A stretch of DNA of 64,000 bases from Labilithrix sp. (lineage in GTDB: Bacteria; Myxococcota_A; Polyangia; Polyangiales; Polyangiaceae): NCBI GenBank assembly GCA_019637155.1, contig JAHBWE010000005.1, positions 62,001 through 126,000 on the forward strand, in the 5' to 3' direction. Below, in pieces: positions 28,903 to 36,224 of this stretch; position 1 is the first letter of the stretch; the number at the start of each line of letters is the position of its first letter. The notes beneath the pieces are model-generated. The model was not told the origin of the DNA. It did no database searches and saw only the letters and a list, made by a program, of their open reading frames with translations. The position numbers were made by a program, and so were the translations under genes.

Positions 28903-28921
28903 TCGGGGGCTTCGCCCCCGA
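28903..28921 (+). terminator. Hairpin directly after the E1 beta stop
   Basis: TCGGGGGC-TTC-GCCCCCGA is a perfect 8-base stem with a three-base loop that begins at the base after the TAG. No T-run follows. It is the first hairpin of the repeat element described next and may end transcription or protect the 3' end. Confidence 0.55.
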
Positions 28922-29000
28922 CACCCCCACCCCAGACACGGCCCTCGCGCTGCGCGCTCGGGGCGCTACGCGCCCGCATTCGCGGCCGCTTCTGGGGCCC
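28903..29000 (+). repeat. Multi-hairpin 3'-end repeat, copy A
   Basis: The element has a first hairpin (TCGGGGGC/GCCCCCGA), a C-rich spacer with CCAGACACGG, and a second GCGC-rich segment. A third hairpin (GGGCGC-TAC-GCGCCC) and the conserved end GCGGCCGCTTCTGGGGCCC follow. The same order of parts is found at 29010-29105 and 45225-45322, and in more diverged form on the minus strand at 62420-62496. Each copy or tandem array starts immediately downstream of a coding region. Confidence 0.75.
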
Positions 29001-29009
29001 TTCTCAACG

Positions 29010-29105
29010 TCGGGGCTTTGCCCCGACACCCCACCCCCGACACGGCCCTCGCGCTTTGCGCTCGGGGCGCTACGCGCCCGCATTCGCGGCCGCTTCTGGG
29101 GCCCC
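29010..29105 (+). repeat. Multi-hairpin 3'-end repeat, copy B (tandem to A)
   Basis: A second copy follows copy A after nine bases. Its first stem is one pair shorter (TCGGGGC-TTT-GCCCCGA), while the third hairpin and the GCGGCCGCTTCTGGGGCCC end are unchanged. The tandem arrangement suggests local duplication. Confidence 0.75.
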
Positions 29106-29112
29106 GGGTCGA

Positions 29113-29175
29113 CGCGGCCGCCCGCCCGGACCCTGGCGTGGCCCGGCCCGATGCGGCCGCCCGGACCCTGGTGTG
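29113..29175 (+). repeat. Short direct repeats downstream of copy B, and empty stretch to 29361
   Basis: GCGGCCGCCC...CGGACCCTGG occurs twice, near 29115 and 29152, the first copy with a small insertion. The rest of the gene-free stretch, 29176-29361, holds no convincing coding frame. Near its end is a TATGGG hexamer (29350-29355), six bases before the next ATG. Confidence 0.5.
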
Positions 29176-29361
29176 ATGTGGTGACTACGTGCGTTTTTCT
29201 TTAGGCGCGCACGACTCTCCAGCGCGCGGTGATGTCTTCGGTATGCGGCGTCGCGAGGATCTGCCTTTCGCTCCGCATCGCGCCTGCATCCCAGCCACGG
29301 CACCATCCCCGAGTCCACCACCCAGCCCCCCGTCGGGCGAGCGCGCTGCTATGGGACGAAG

Positions 29362-29739
29362 ATGATCTCTCGAGAGGGCGGGTGTCATTGCGGGCGCGTT
29401 CGCTTCCGCGTGACGTTCGACGAGGGCGCGCCGGTCCACGACTGTGACTGCTCCATCTGCACGAAGAAGGGGTTCCTTCACGTCATCGTGACGAAGGAGG
29501 CCTTCACGCTGCTCGCGGGCGCGGACGCGCTCACGACGTACACGTTCAACACCGGCGTCGCGAAGCACACGTTCTGCAGTACGTGCGGAGTACACGCGTT
29601 TTACACGCCGCGGTCGCACCCCGACGGGGTCGACGTGAACGCGCGGTGCCTCGACGACTTCGAGGCGCTACGGCCGTCGCTCCGCGTCGAGCGGTTCCAC
29701 GGTCTGGAGTGGGAAGCGAGCGTCGAGCGGATCCGTTGA
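29362..29739 (+). CDS. GFA-family (glutathione-dependent formaldehyde-activating-like) zinc protein
   Basis: The 125-residue product has the full set of GFA/CENP-V zinc ligands: GGCHCGRVRF near 6-15, CDCSICTKKG near 28-37, and CSTCGVHAFY near 72-81. The family fold binds two zinc ions. A few members aid formaldehyde-glutathione adduct formation, but most have no proven reaction, so a precise role is not claimed. It appears monocistronic. Only a TANNNG hexamer and no Shine-Dalgarno precede the ATG, suggesting a leaderless mRNA. Confidence 0.88.
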   Translation: MISREGGCHCGRVRFRVTFDEGAPVHDCDCSICTKKGFLHVIVTKEAFTLLAGADALTTYTFNTGVAKHTFCSTCGVHAFYTPRSHPDGVDVNARCLDDFEALRPSLRVERFHGLEWEASVERIR

Positions 29740-29772
29740 CTGGTCACGCGGACCGGTCACGCGGACCGGTCA

Positions 29773-30246
29773 CTACTCTGCGTCGCCCTCGGGGTCGGGC
29801 TTGTTCCAGCAGCCGTTCGCCGCCATGCACTGGTCCGAGTTGGTGCAGGTCGCGTTCGCGAAGCACTCCTGCGACGCCGCGTTCTTGCACGTCGGCTCGA
29901 AGTTGCAGGCGACCGCCTTCGTGTAGAAGGCCTGGTAGACGCCGCCCTGATCGCAGCAGGTGAGGCAGGCCTGGAGCGTATTGGTGCCGGTGCAGTCCGG
30001 GAACTTCGGCCCCGCGTCCACGGGGGTCGTCTGCGCCTGCGTCGTGCTCGACGGCTCCGGATCGTCGTCGGACGACGACGTCGAGGTCGAGCCCTTCGAC
30101 GGCTTGTCGTCGTCCTTGTCTTTGTCCTTGGTGGACTTGCCGGTCTTCACCGGGCCCTGGAAGGCCTCCGGCTGCTCGGCCTCGCAGGCCAGCAAGGCGA
30201 AACAGGCCGCGAAACCGAGAACGGCGGTCTTCGCGAGTCCCATCAT
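29773..30246 (-). CDS. Lipoprotein with Lys/Asp/Ser linker and Cys-rich domain
   Basis: Two adjacent ATGs (30246, 30243) precede GLAKTAVLGFAACFALLAC, a lipoprotein signal. An upstream in-frame ATG at 30291 would give an unusually long polar N-terminus. The 157-residue product has a charged, Ser-rich linker (about 30-80) and a C-terminal domain with ten or more Cys (CLTCCDQGG, CTNSDQCMAANGCW), probably disulfide-bonded outside the cytoplasm. The function is unknown. It converges on the GFA gene 34 bases away. Confidence 0.7.
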   Translation of the reverse strand: MMGLAKTAVLGFAACFALLACEAEQPEAFQGPVKTGKSTKDKDKDDDKPSKGSTSTSSSDDDPEPSSTTQAQTTPVDAGPKFPDCTGTNTLQACLTCCDQGGVYQAFYTKAVACNFEPTCKNAASQECFANATCTNSDQCMAANGCWNKPDPEGDAE

Positions 30247-30936
30247 CACGGTTCGATGGTCCTGCACGCCCCGGGCCAGCATCCGATTCAAAGTTACTTC
30301 AGTTTTTCTCTCGCGAACAACAGGCCCGCATAGGCTCCGCGGGGTGGTTGCAGGTCAGTGATCGTGGGTCATCCCGCCGGGCAGCGCCCCGCCTGGTGGT
30401 GCCGCGGTTGCTCACCCTGGCCCCACCCGACACCGTCGATGATCACGGTGCGCGATTTGGACGCTGCCTGCTCTTCGCCTTCGATGAGCTCCCGCCGCCG
30501 CAGCTGCGGCCCGCACGCACCTCCACGTCCAGACTGAGCCCAAAACCTCGAAGCTCGCGCACCCCAGGACCCACGACGCGCAACCCAGCCCGCGCGTCAC
30601 CGCTCGCCGCCGTCGCCTCACGTCTCGTCGAATGGCAAGCGCGGTCGCGGTCGCTGCCGTCGCCTCGCGCCTCCCGAATAGCTCGTACGCGCGTCGCAGC
30701 TCGCCGCCGTGGCCTCGCGTCCCTCGATGATCTCGCTGGCGCGGGTCGCAGGTCGCCGCCGTGGCCTCGCGTCTCTCGATGACCTCGGCCCGCGCGTCGC
30801 TGCTCTCCGCCTCGCCCTGCGTCTCCTCTATTGGCTCGGTCGCGTGGCGTCGTCCTCGCGCTGCGGCTCCTCGATGGCTCGGGCGCCGCTGGCGCGAAGG
30901 TCTCGCCTCGGACGAGGCGACGCATTTCGTCGGGTC
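30247..30936. other. Gene-free 0.69-kb stretch with degenerate tandem repeats
   Basis: No frame here has a start, a normal length and a recognisable product. The first 100 bases contain the upstream region of the lipoprotein gene (T/A-rich near 30290-30320). From about 30598 the sequence becomes the degenerate ~50-base repeat listed separately. The stretch lies downstream of the ParB-domain gene. Confidence 0.55.
30598..30798. repeat. Degenerate 48-52-base tandem repeat, about four units
   Basis: Units start near 30598, 30646, 30695 and 30747. Each contains a form of CGC(A/G)GCTCGCCGCCGTGGCC, TCGCGTC and TCGATGA or TCGAATG. The two last units are nearly identical; the outer ones are more diverged, and weak similarity continues to about 30890. 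The period is not a multiple of three throughout, so a coding origin is not evident. It is not a CRISPR array: spacers are too short and not unique. Confidence 0.6.
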
Positions 30937-31956
30937 TTACTCCTCGTCGGGGACGCCGCCGCCCATGCGCGCGAGGTCGTCCTGTTTGACCTTGTCCACG
31001 TTGAACTTCGCGGCGCGGTCGCGCATCTGGGTCAGCACCTTGTCCGCGGGCGGGAGGTCGCCCTGGATCCAGCGGAGCGGGTTCACGCGCGCGACGACGA
31101 AGCTCCGGAGGTACGGGCTCACGAGGCCCTTCTCGCGGAGCCGCTGCACCGCGGTGGCGACCTGCGCCTCGACCTCGAGCGTGAGCGCGGCGAGGCGCTC
31201 GTGCTCCGCGATCGCCTCCTTGATCGGTCGCTCGCTGAACTCCTCGACGCGGCGGAGGACCGGGTGGTACGCCCCGCCGGCGAAGCGCGGGTTCTTCTCG
31301 TAGCAGACGCCGAGCGTCACGAGCGCGGGATCCTCGAGGTAGAACGCGAAGCCCTTCTCGGAGAGCGAATCGTCTTCTTCGAGTAGACCGCGATAAATGC
31401 GAATAACCTCGAGAGCGCGCTCCTTCAGGTTGTGCGCCTTCTCGGTGTTGAGCGCGAGGATCTGCCACGCGACCTCGCGCGTGGGGACGACAAGCGCCGT
31501 GATCGCCCTCGCGCCGAGGCGGCGCATCGCCTCGAGGCGGTGGCGTCCATTCGGGGTCCAGAACCCGGCGTCGCTCTCGCCGCTCTTCTTCTTCCCGGGC
31601 GCGTGCTTCGGCGACGTGATCGCGATGAGCGGATCGAGGAAGCGACCCGTCTTCTGGATCACGTCGGCGAGCCGCTTGTGATGCGTGTCGCTGAGGTCGC
31701 GCTGGAACGGCGTCGGCTCGATCTTCCCGACCGGCAGGATCGCGGCGACGAGCGGATGCCCGCCGAGCGGATCCTTGTAGCGGCCGACCACGAGCCCGCC
31801 CTCGGCCTCGATGATCGCCTCGAGCGGCGCGAGCGCGGGATCGCCCTCGTCGACGCGGCACGCGAGCGGCTCGAGCCCCGCCGAGTCGGCCTTCTGTTTC
31901 CGCGGTGTCCGCTTCGGCGCCGCGCGCGACGCCGCCTTCTTCTTCGTGGCTGCCAC
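30937..31956 (-). CDS. ParB-N/Srx-domain protein, not paired with ParA
   Basis: The 339-residue product starts at GTG with a Lys/Arg/Ala-rich tail of about 25 residues. A ParB N-terminal (ParB/Srx) domain follows at about 75-190: PFQRDLSDTHHKRLADVIQK, DPLIAI, and TPNGRHRLEAMRRLG, which matches the GERR-like nucleotide-binding motif. The C-terminal half is helical with a conserved-looking NPLRWIQGDLPPADKV. ParB/Srx domains bind CTP in chromosome partition proteins or act as nucleases or kinases in others. No parA is nearby and the usual ParB helix-turn-helix is not obvious, so a partition role is doubtful. A TAAGAC hexamer six bases before the GTG suggests a leaderless start. Confidence 0.75.
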   Translation of the reverse strand: MAATKKKAASRAAPKRTPRKQKADSAGLEPLACRVDEGDPALAPLEAIIEAEGGLVVGRYKDPLGGHPLVAAILPVGKIEPTPFQRDLSDTHHKRLADVIQKTGRFLDPLIAITSPKHAPGKKKSGESDAGFWTPNGRHRLEAMRRLGARAITALVVPTREVAWQILALNTEKAHNLKERALEVIRIYRGLLEEDDSLSEKGFAFYLEDPALVTLGVCYEKNPRFAGGAYHPVLRRVEEFSERPIKEAIAEHERLAALTLEVEAQVATAVQRLREKGLVSPYLRSFVVARVNPLRWIQGDLPPADKVLTQMRDRAAKFNVDKVKQDDLARMGGGVPDEE

Positions 31957-32064
31957 GCGCCGGTCTTACCACCACGAGCGTTGGTGCTACGACCGATCTG
32001 GTGACGCATCGGGCTCTCTGCCGCATCCGGATAGTCGTGCCCGCGCTCGCGCTCGCGGCGCGTG

Positions 32065-32092
32065 GGCTCGAGCTGGTCGGCTCGAGCTGGTC
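32065..32092. repeat. Perfect 14-base tandem duplication
   Basis: GGCTCGAGCTGGTC occurs twice in succession in the 303-base gap between the ParB-domain gene and the Spy/CpxP-like gene. Otherwise the gap holds only the two regulatory sites near its right end. Confidence 0.7.
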
Positions 32093-32181
32093 GGCAGCCG
32101 CAATGGGTCGACCGGCCGTGCAGCCAGCTCCTCGCCGCGGTGTGCGAGCGCGACGCGTCGAGCCCCTGAGCCACACACTCC

Positions 32182-32196
32182 TTTACGGTTCTTTAC
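32182..32196 (+). promoter_or_regulatory. CpxR-box-like direct repeat TTTAC-N5-TTTAC
   Basis: TTTAC, GGTTC, TTTAC is a perfect match to the reverse complement of the GTAAA-N5-GTAAA site bound by CpxR, an OmpR-family envelope-stress regulator. It lies 63 bases upstream of a Spy/CpxP-like gene, the class of gene CpxR controls in Enterobacteria. In DNA this GC-rich a chance exact match is unlikely. The regulator gene is not in the window. Confidence 0.6.
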
Positions 32197-32235
32197 CGGT
32201 CCCCGCGCGACCTCCGCCCGGGCTCGCGGCATCGG

Positions 32236-32260
32236 TTCGTTACGAAGGTGAGGTAACGAA
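32236..32260 (+). promoter_or_regulatory. Perfect inverted repeat enclosing the Shine-Dalgarno
   Basis: TTCGTTAC and GTAACGAA are perfect 8-base arms around GAAGGTGAG, which contains the likely ribosome-binding site. The last A of the right arm is the first base of the ATG. In RNA the hairpin would hold the binding site in its loop; in DNA it could be an operator for a dimeric repressor. Confidence 0.55.
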
Positions 32261-32778
32261 TGGCTCTCTGTGGGATCGGCATTGCGGCAGGTGTGATCGG
32301 TGTCGTCGCGCTCGTGCGGCGCTTCCTCTTCCGGCGGCACTACGCGCGCTTCGGCGGCGGTGGTTATGCGTGTGGGCCTCGCGGCGGCGCGCGCTGGCGT
32401 CGCGGTCCGGGCGGGAGCTTCTGGCTCCGCGCCGTCTTCGCGCGGCTCGACACGACGCCGGGACAGGAGCGCGAGATCCGATCCGCGATCGAGGACTTCC
32501 AGACGCAGGCGCGCGCCGCGAAGGAGGGCCTGAAGGGAGCGCGCGAGCACCTCGCGAAGGCGGTCGGCGCCGAGGCGTTCGACGAGAGCGCGCTCGTCGA
32601 GGCGAGCGCGACCGCGGAGGACGCGACCGGCAAGGTGAAGGAGGCCCTCGCCGCCACGCTCCGCCGCATCCACGCCGTCCTCGACGCACACCAGCGCGAA
32701 CGCCTCGCCGAGCTCCTCGCCCGCGGCCCACGCTTCCGCGCCCGCTGGGGCGGCCCCTACCGCGACGCAGCCGTCTGA
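32260..32778 (+). CDS. Spy/CpxP-like envelope stress protein
   Basis: The 172-residue protein has an N-terminal membrane helix (about 3-22) followed by a basic, Gly/Arg-rich linker. A mostly helical C-terminal domain (about 60-165) contains LDTTPGQEREIRSAIEDF, resembling the LTxxQ motif of Spy/CpxP/CnrX proteins. Family members act as periplasmic chaperones or metal sensors and restrain two-component sensor kinases. The helix is probably an uncleaved anchor. Upstream lie a CpxR-box-like repeat and a hairpin over the ribosome-binding site, both consistent with inducible expression. Confidence 0.72.
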   Translation: MALCGIGIAAGVIGVVALVRRFLFRRHYARFGGGGYACGPRGGARWRRGPGGSFWLRAVFARLDTTPGQEREIRSAIEDFQTQARAAKEGLKGAREHLAKAVGAEAFDESALVEASATAEDATGKVKEALAATLRRIHAVLDAHQRERLAELLARGPRFRARWGGPYRDAAV

Positions 32779-32831
32779 ACGACGCACCAGCCGCGGCCCC
32801 GCCTGAGCGACGCACCGGCCGCGGGCCGGCT
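32776..32831 (+). repeat. Two 28-base direct repeats over the 3' end of the Spy-like gene
   Basis: TGA(A/G)CGACGCACC(A/G)GCCGCGG is repeated with a 28-base period. The first copy begins at the stop codon. The GCCGCGG cores are self-complementary, so the pair may act as a 3'-end structure. Only two copies are seen. Confidence 0.4.
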
Positions 32832-32861
32832 GAGCGGGAAGACGTGGCGCGTCGGCTTTCG

Positions 32862-32867
32862 TAGGAT
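32862..32867 (+). promoter_or_regulatory. TAGGAT, -10-like hexamer for a leaderless GTG start
   Basis: TAGGAT ends six bases before the GTG at 32874. No Shine-Dalgarno is present. It fixes the start at this GTG rather than at the out-of-frame ATG inside the hexamer. Confidence 0.5.
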
Positions 32868-32873
32868 GGTCGT

Positions 32874-33482
32874 GTGGTGCGTCGCGTCGTTGCTGGTGTC
32901 GCCGTGGCTGCGGTGTGCGCTGCTGCGACGGCGTGTGGGCTCGATCTCGTCGGCACCGCTGTCTTCGAGGCGCCGGGCTCCGGCGACGACGCGAGCGTGG
33001 TCGTCGACGCGTTCGTCCCGGACGCGCCCGCCGCGCCGGGAGCGGACGCGGACGCCGACGCGGTCCACGCGGCCGACGCGGCGAGCCCGCTCGCGCCGTG
33101 CGAAGGCGACGCGGCGATCGTCGCGTTCGGCCGCTGCTACCTCCGCTTGCGCGAGCAGCGATCGCAGCCCGAGCAGCGCCTCGCGTGCGAGGACGCGGGC
33201 ATGCACCTCGTGACGATCCGCAGCGCGGAGGAGAACGCGTTCGTCGCCGACGCCGGCGGCGGCGTCGATCAATGGATCGGCTTCGTCGCGCCGCCGGAGC
33301 GCGTGAACGATCCGGACGGCTTCGGCTGGCTGTCCAAAGACCCCGTCACCTTCATCGCCTGGCGCCCGCCCGATCCGAACGGCGGGCACCAGTGCGCGCG
33401 CATGTACCCGAACGAGCCCTTCGACTGGGGCGACCTCACGTGCACGGCCCCGCTCGCCGCGCTGTGCGAGCGCGACCGCTGA
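32874..33482 (+). CDS. Lipoprotein with C-type-lectin-like domain
   Basis: The 202-residue product has a signal peptide ending in the lipobox ATAC near residue 19. An Asp/Ala-rich linker leads to a C-type-lectin-like domain at about 75-200. Its pattern is clear: CYLRLREQ, CEDAGMHLVTIRSAEENAFV near 104-123, WIGF near 135, PNGGHQCARM, then FDWGDLTC and ALCERD at the end, with four Cys at the expected positions. In animals the WND motif binds calcium and sugar. Here the equivalent is WGD, so sugar binding is not assured. It is probably surface-exposed and binds glycans or proteins. Confidence 0.8.
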   Translation: MVRRVVAGVAVAAVCAAATACGLDLVGTAVFEAPGSGDDASVVVDAFVPDAPAAPGADADADAVHAADAASPLAPCEGDAAIVAFGRCYLRLREQRSQPEQRLACEDAGMHLVTIRSAEENAFVADAGGGVDQWIGFVAPPERVNDPDGFGWLSKDPVTFIAWRPPDPNGGHQCARMYPNEPFDWGDLTCTAPLAALCERDR

Positions 33483-33488
33483 CCCCGC

Positions 33489-34706
33489 TCACTCCGCGAA
33501 CATGCGGATGCCCGTCGCCGCGGCGAACGACATGCGGTGCGCCTCGTCCCACTCCGGGTGGCGCACGATGACGTGGCCGTCCGAGAGCAGCGTGTGCTTC
33601 CAGTTGCGGCGCGGCGTGCCGGGGCGGAGGAGCTTCTCCTCGCAGACCCACGCGCCGCACTCGCGCAGCCACGCGCCGAGGCCCTCGATGCGCGTGATGC
33701 GGCCCTGGCCCATCGCGCGCTTGAAGACGATGCCGGTGTTGTACTTGCGCGGCCCCTTCGCCGCGATCTCGCCGTGCACGCACGCGCGCGCCCACTCGCG
33801 GAACAGATCGATGTCCGAGGTGTAGTTCATCTGATCGACGAGGTGCGCCCCGCCGGGCCGGCAGCCGATCTCGCCGAACACCGCCTCGCCCTTCGCGGTG
33901 TAAAACCACTCCATGTGCGTGAAGCCCGAGCCCATGTTCAGGGCCTTCAGCACCTTGCGACCGAGCTCGATGCCGGTCCGGATCTTCTTCTGCTGGAGGT
34001 CACGCACCGTGATGATGACGGGGCTGACCCACTCGAGCGTGCGCATCTCGAGCGGCTTCGGCAGGTACTGCGCCACGTTCTCGTACGCGGGCACGCCGTC
34101 GACGCAGACCGTGTCGTAGGTGAACTCTTCGCCCGCGACGTACTCCTCGCAGCTCGCCTCCGGCACGCCGCGCATCGACTTCATCGCCGCCTCGAGCTCC
34201 TTGTCGCTCGTGACCTTGTACGTGTCCGCGCTGCCCGCGCCCGCGATCGGCTTGAGGATGAGCGGATAGCCGATCTCCTCCGCCGCCGCGCGGACCTCGC
34301 TCTCGGTCGCGACGCGGCGCGACTTCGGCACGCGGAGCCCCGCCGCCGCGACGCGCTCCTTCATCAGCTGCTTGTCGCGGAAGCCGGTCACCGTGTCGAC
34401 GCTCATGCCCGGGACGCCCCAGCGCTCGCGGAGGCGCGCGGCGAGGATGACGAGCGGCTCCCAGTTCGTGAGGACGCGGTCCACCGTCTTGCCGCGCATC
34501 CACGCGCTGACGCGGTCCATCACGTCGTCCTCCGCCATGATGCGCGGGACGCGGAGGTAGTCGTGGAGGTGCGGCCGCACGCGGGCGGGGAGGGCCTCGA
34601 AGGGCGTGTCGCCCACGCCGTAGACCTCCGCGCCGACCTCGGCGAGGCCGCGCGTGTACTCGATCATCTCGGGCGGGTAGACGGGGGAGAGGAACACGAC
34701 CTTCAT
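33489..34706 (-). CDS. ATP-grasp ligase (paralogue A)
   Basis: The 405-residue protein begins with a Rossmann-like pre-ATP-grasp domain (MKVVFLSPVYPPEMIEYTRGL). The central ATP-grasp fold has FRDKQLMKERVAAAGLRVP, YPLILKPIAGAGS with the ATP-binding Lys, and EEYVAGEEFTYD. THMEWF and GEIGCRPGG near 290-310 carry the metal-binding acidic residues. It belongs with biotin-carboxylase-like or amino-acid-ligase-like ATP-grasp enzymes, which activate a carboxylate as acylphosphate and join it to an amine. The substrate is unknown. Paralogues B (36225) and C (40591) keep the HMEWF...GEI/SEI...RP(G/P)G core. It is divergent from a HYDIN-like lipoprotein gene. Confidence 0.88.
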   Translation of the reverse strand: MKVVFLSPVYPPEMIEYTRGLAEVGAEVYGVGDTPFEALPARVRPHLHDYLRVPRIMAEDDVMDRVSAWMRGKTVDRVLTNWEPLVILAARLRERWGVPGMSVDTVTGFRDKQLMKERVAAAGLRVPKSRRVATESEVRAAAEEIGYPLILKPIAGAGSADTYKVTSDKELEAAMKSMRGVPEASCEEYVAGEEFTYDTVCVDGVPAYENVAQYLPKPLEMRTLEWVSPVIITVRDLQQKKIRTGIELGRKVLKALNMGSGFTHMEWFYTAKGEAVFGEIGCRPGGAHLVDQMNYTSDIDLFREWARACVHGEIAAKGPRKYNTGIVFKRAMGQGRITRIEGLGAWLRECGAWVCEEKLLRPGTPRRNWKHTLLSDGHVIVRHPEWDEAHRMSFAAATGIRMFAE

Positions 34707-34745
34707 GGCGTGCGCCGTCCTATCACGCCCAAGGGGCGGATGGGG

Positions 34746-34751
34746 TACGCT
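34746..34751 (+). promoter_or_regulatory. TACGCT, -10-like hexamer fixing GTG 34758
   Basis: TACGCT ends six bases before GTG 34758. The alternative ATG at 34740 would lie upstream of the predicted transcription start. The spacing is identical to that of the paralogous gene at 37528. Confidence 0.5.
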
Positions 34752-34757
34752 CGATGG

Positions 34758-36172
34758 GTGGGACTGCGCTCCTTCCGTCCGGCGTGGATCGTCGCCGGTG
34801 CGCTCGTCGCGTGTGCGCCGGTGATCGGCCTCGACGCCTACGTCATCGATCCCGCGGTCGAGAACGACGGCGGCGCGGACGGGGCCGACGGCGGCGCGTC
34901 GTTCGTGGTCGCGCCCGCGGCGGTGACGTTCTCCGAGGCGCAGTGCGGCGAGACGAAGACCACCGCCGTCACCGTCACCAACCCGACCGCGGCGCCGCTC
35001 GCGATCGACGCGAGCGTCGGCGGCGACGGCACCTTCACGATCGAAGGCGCGACCGGCGGCAAGCTCCGCCTCGACGTCGCTCCCGGTCAGACCGGCGCCG
35101 TGCGCCTCGCCGCGACGCAGGCGCTCCCGGGCACGACGACGGCGGACCTCGTGCTCATCGCGGGCGAGGAGCGGGTCTCCGTTCCGCTCCGCGCGACGAC
35201 GCACGGCGCGCGCCTCACCATCGCTCCCGCGGTGGTCGACTTCGGCCAGGTCCGGCGCGAGACCACGCCGCCGCCGATCCCGATCGTCGTTCAGAACACC
35301 GGCGACGTCGACGCCACGATCACCGCCTTCGAGGGCGTGAGCGCCGACTTCACGTTCCCGTCCGCGCTCGCGGTGCCGGCTGGCGGCACCGTGCCGGCGC
35401 TCGTCGCGCTGAAGGCGGGGCGGCGGGCTCGCCGATCGAGACGACGGGGACCTTGTCGACGAGCACGCCGCTGTGCGGGGGCGCGCCCGCGCTCGCGGCG
35501 AAGGCCCATCGCGTCAACCAGGACGTGCTCGTCAACCCGGCGACGCTCGACCTCGGCGCCGTCCCTTGCAACACGACGCCGGCCAGCGCGCCGATCACGA
35601 TCTCGAACTACTCCACCGCGGAGCCCGTCGTCTTCAGCGCCACCGTGCCGGAGACGGCGCCGTTCACGCTCACGGTCCCCGACGGCACCGTGCCGGCCGC
35701 GACCGGCACGACCCCCGCCACGCGCGAGATCGCGGTGGGCCTGAAGCCGACCGCCACGCCGGGCACGTACACCTCGGACCTCGAGGTGAAGATCCTCTCT
35801 CCCGCCGCCGCGGCGGCGACGAAGACGATCAAGCTGACCGTCAAGGTCAACGGCGTGGTCTTGAACCTCTCGAAGACGTCGGTGACGTTCGACCGTCCGA
35901 TCGACACGTCGCTCATCGTCCGGAACGACGGGAACGTGAAGGCCTGCATCGACTACGTGCTCGCGGGCGACGGCCGCCTCCAGGTCGAGCCGGAGGGGGA
36001 CGAGCTCGCGCCGGGAACGAGCGACGACGTCGAGATCCGCTGGAGCGGCGCGGGGGCGGCCCAAGGAGAGGGGCAGCTCACGATCCGCTCGCAGCTCTGC
36101 GCCGGCGCGACGGGCACGCCGCTTCCGCTGTGCGTGACGCCGCCGCCGGTCCCTGTCGCTCACCGCCGTTGA
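34758..36172 (+). pseudogene. HYDIN/choice-of-anchor-D-like lipoprotein gene with one-base frameshift
   Basis: Reading starts with a lipoprotein signal (VGLRSFRPAWIVAGALVAC, lipobox near residue 19). It continues through Ig-like ASH/HYDIN repeats (SFVVAPAAVTFSEAQCGE, LTIAPAVVDFGQV) to about 35416. There the frame is lost; coding continues one frame over with AGSPIETTGTLS and two more repeats to the TGA at 36172. Adding one G to the GGGG run at 35417-35420 restores a single frame of about 471 residues. The domain order then matches the intact paralogue at 37528. The cause may be a real mutation, phase variation or a sequencing error. A HYDIN-like protein would be a surface-anchored beta-sandwich stalk. 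Confidence 0.75.
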
Positions 36173-36184
36173 GGTGGTGAGGTG

Positions 36185-36214
36185 TTGACGCCCCGGCGCC
36201 GCGCGGGCCATGCT
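36185..36214 (+). promoter_or_regulatory. Candidate -35/-10 promoter for ATP-grasp B
   Basis: TTGACG (36185-36190) is 18 bases from CATGCT (36209-36214), and the chosen ATG follows ten bases later. This leaves almost no leader. The same spacing occurs before the MscS-cNMP gene. Confidence 0.4.
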
Positions 36215-36224
36215 CGCGCGCCCC

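Noticed and set aside
28903-29200. Insertion-sequence remnant
   Set aside because: No transposase fragment or terminal inverted repeats are seen; the structure is a tandem hairpin element that recurs at another gene end.
30598-30890. CRISPR-like array
   Set aside because: Units are degenerate, the period changes from 48 to 52, and there are no unique spacers or cas genes.
30443-32176. 577-residue minus-strand frame spanning the ParB-domain gene and the repeat region
   Set aside because: It is out of frame with the ParB domain and reads through low-complexity Arg-rich sequence.
32861-32880. ATG at 32866 as start of the lectin-like lipoprotein
   Set aside because: It is in another frame and lies within the predicted -10 hexamer.
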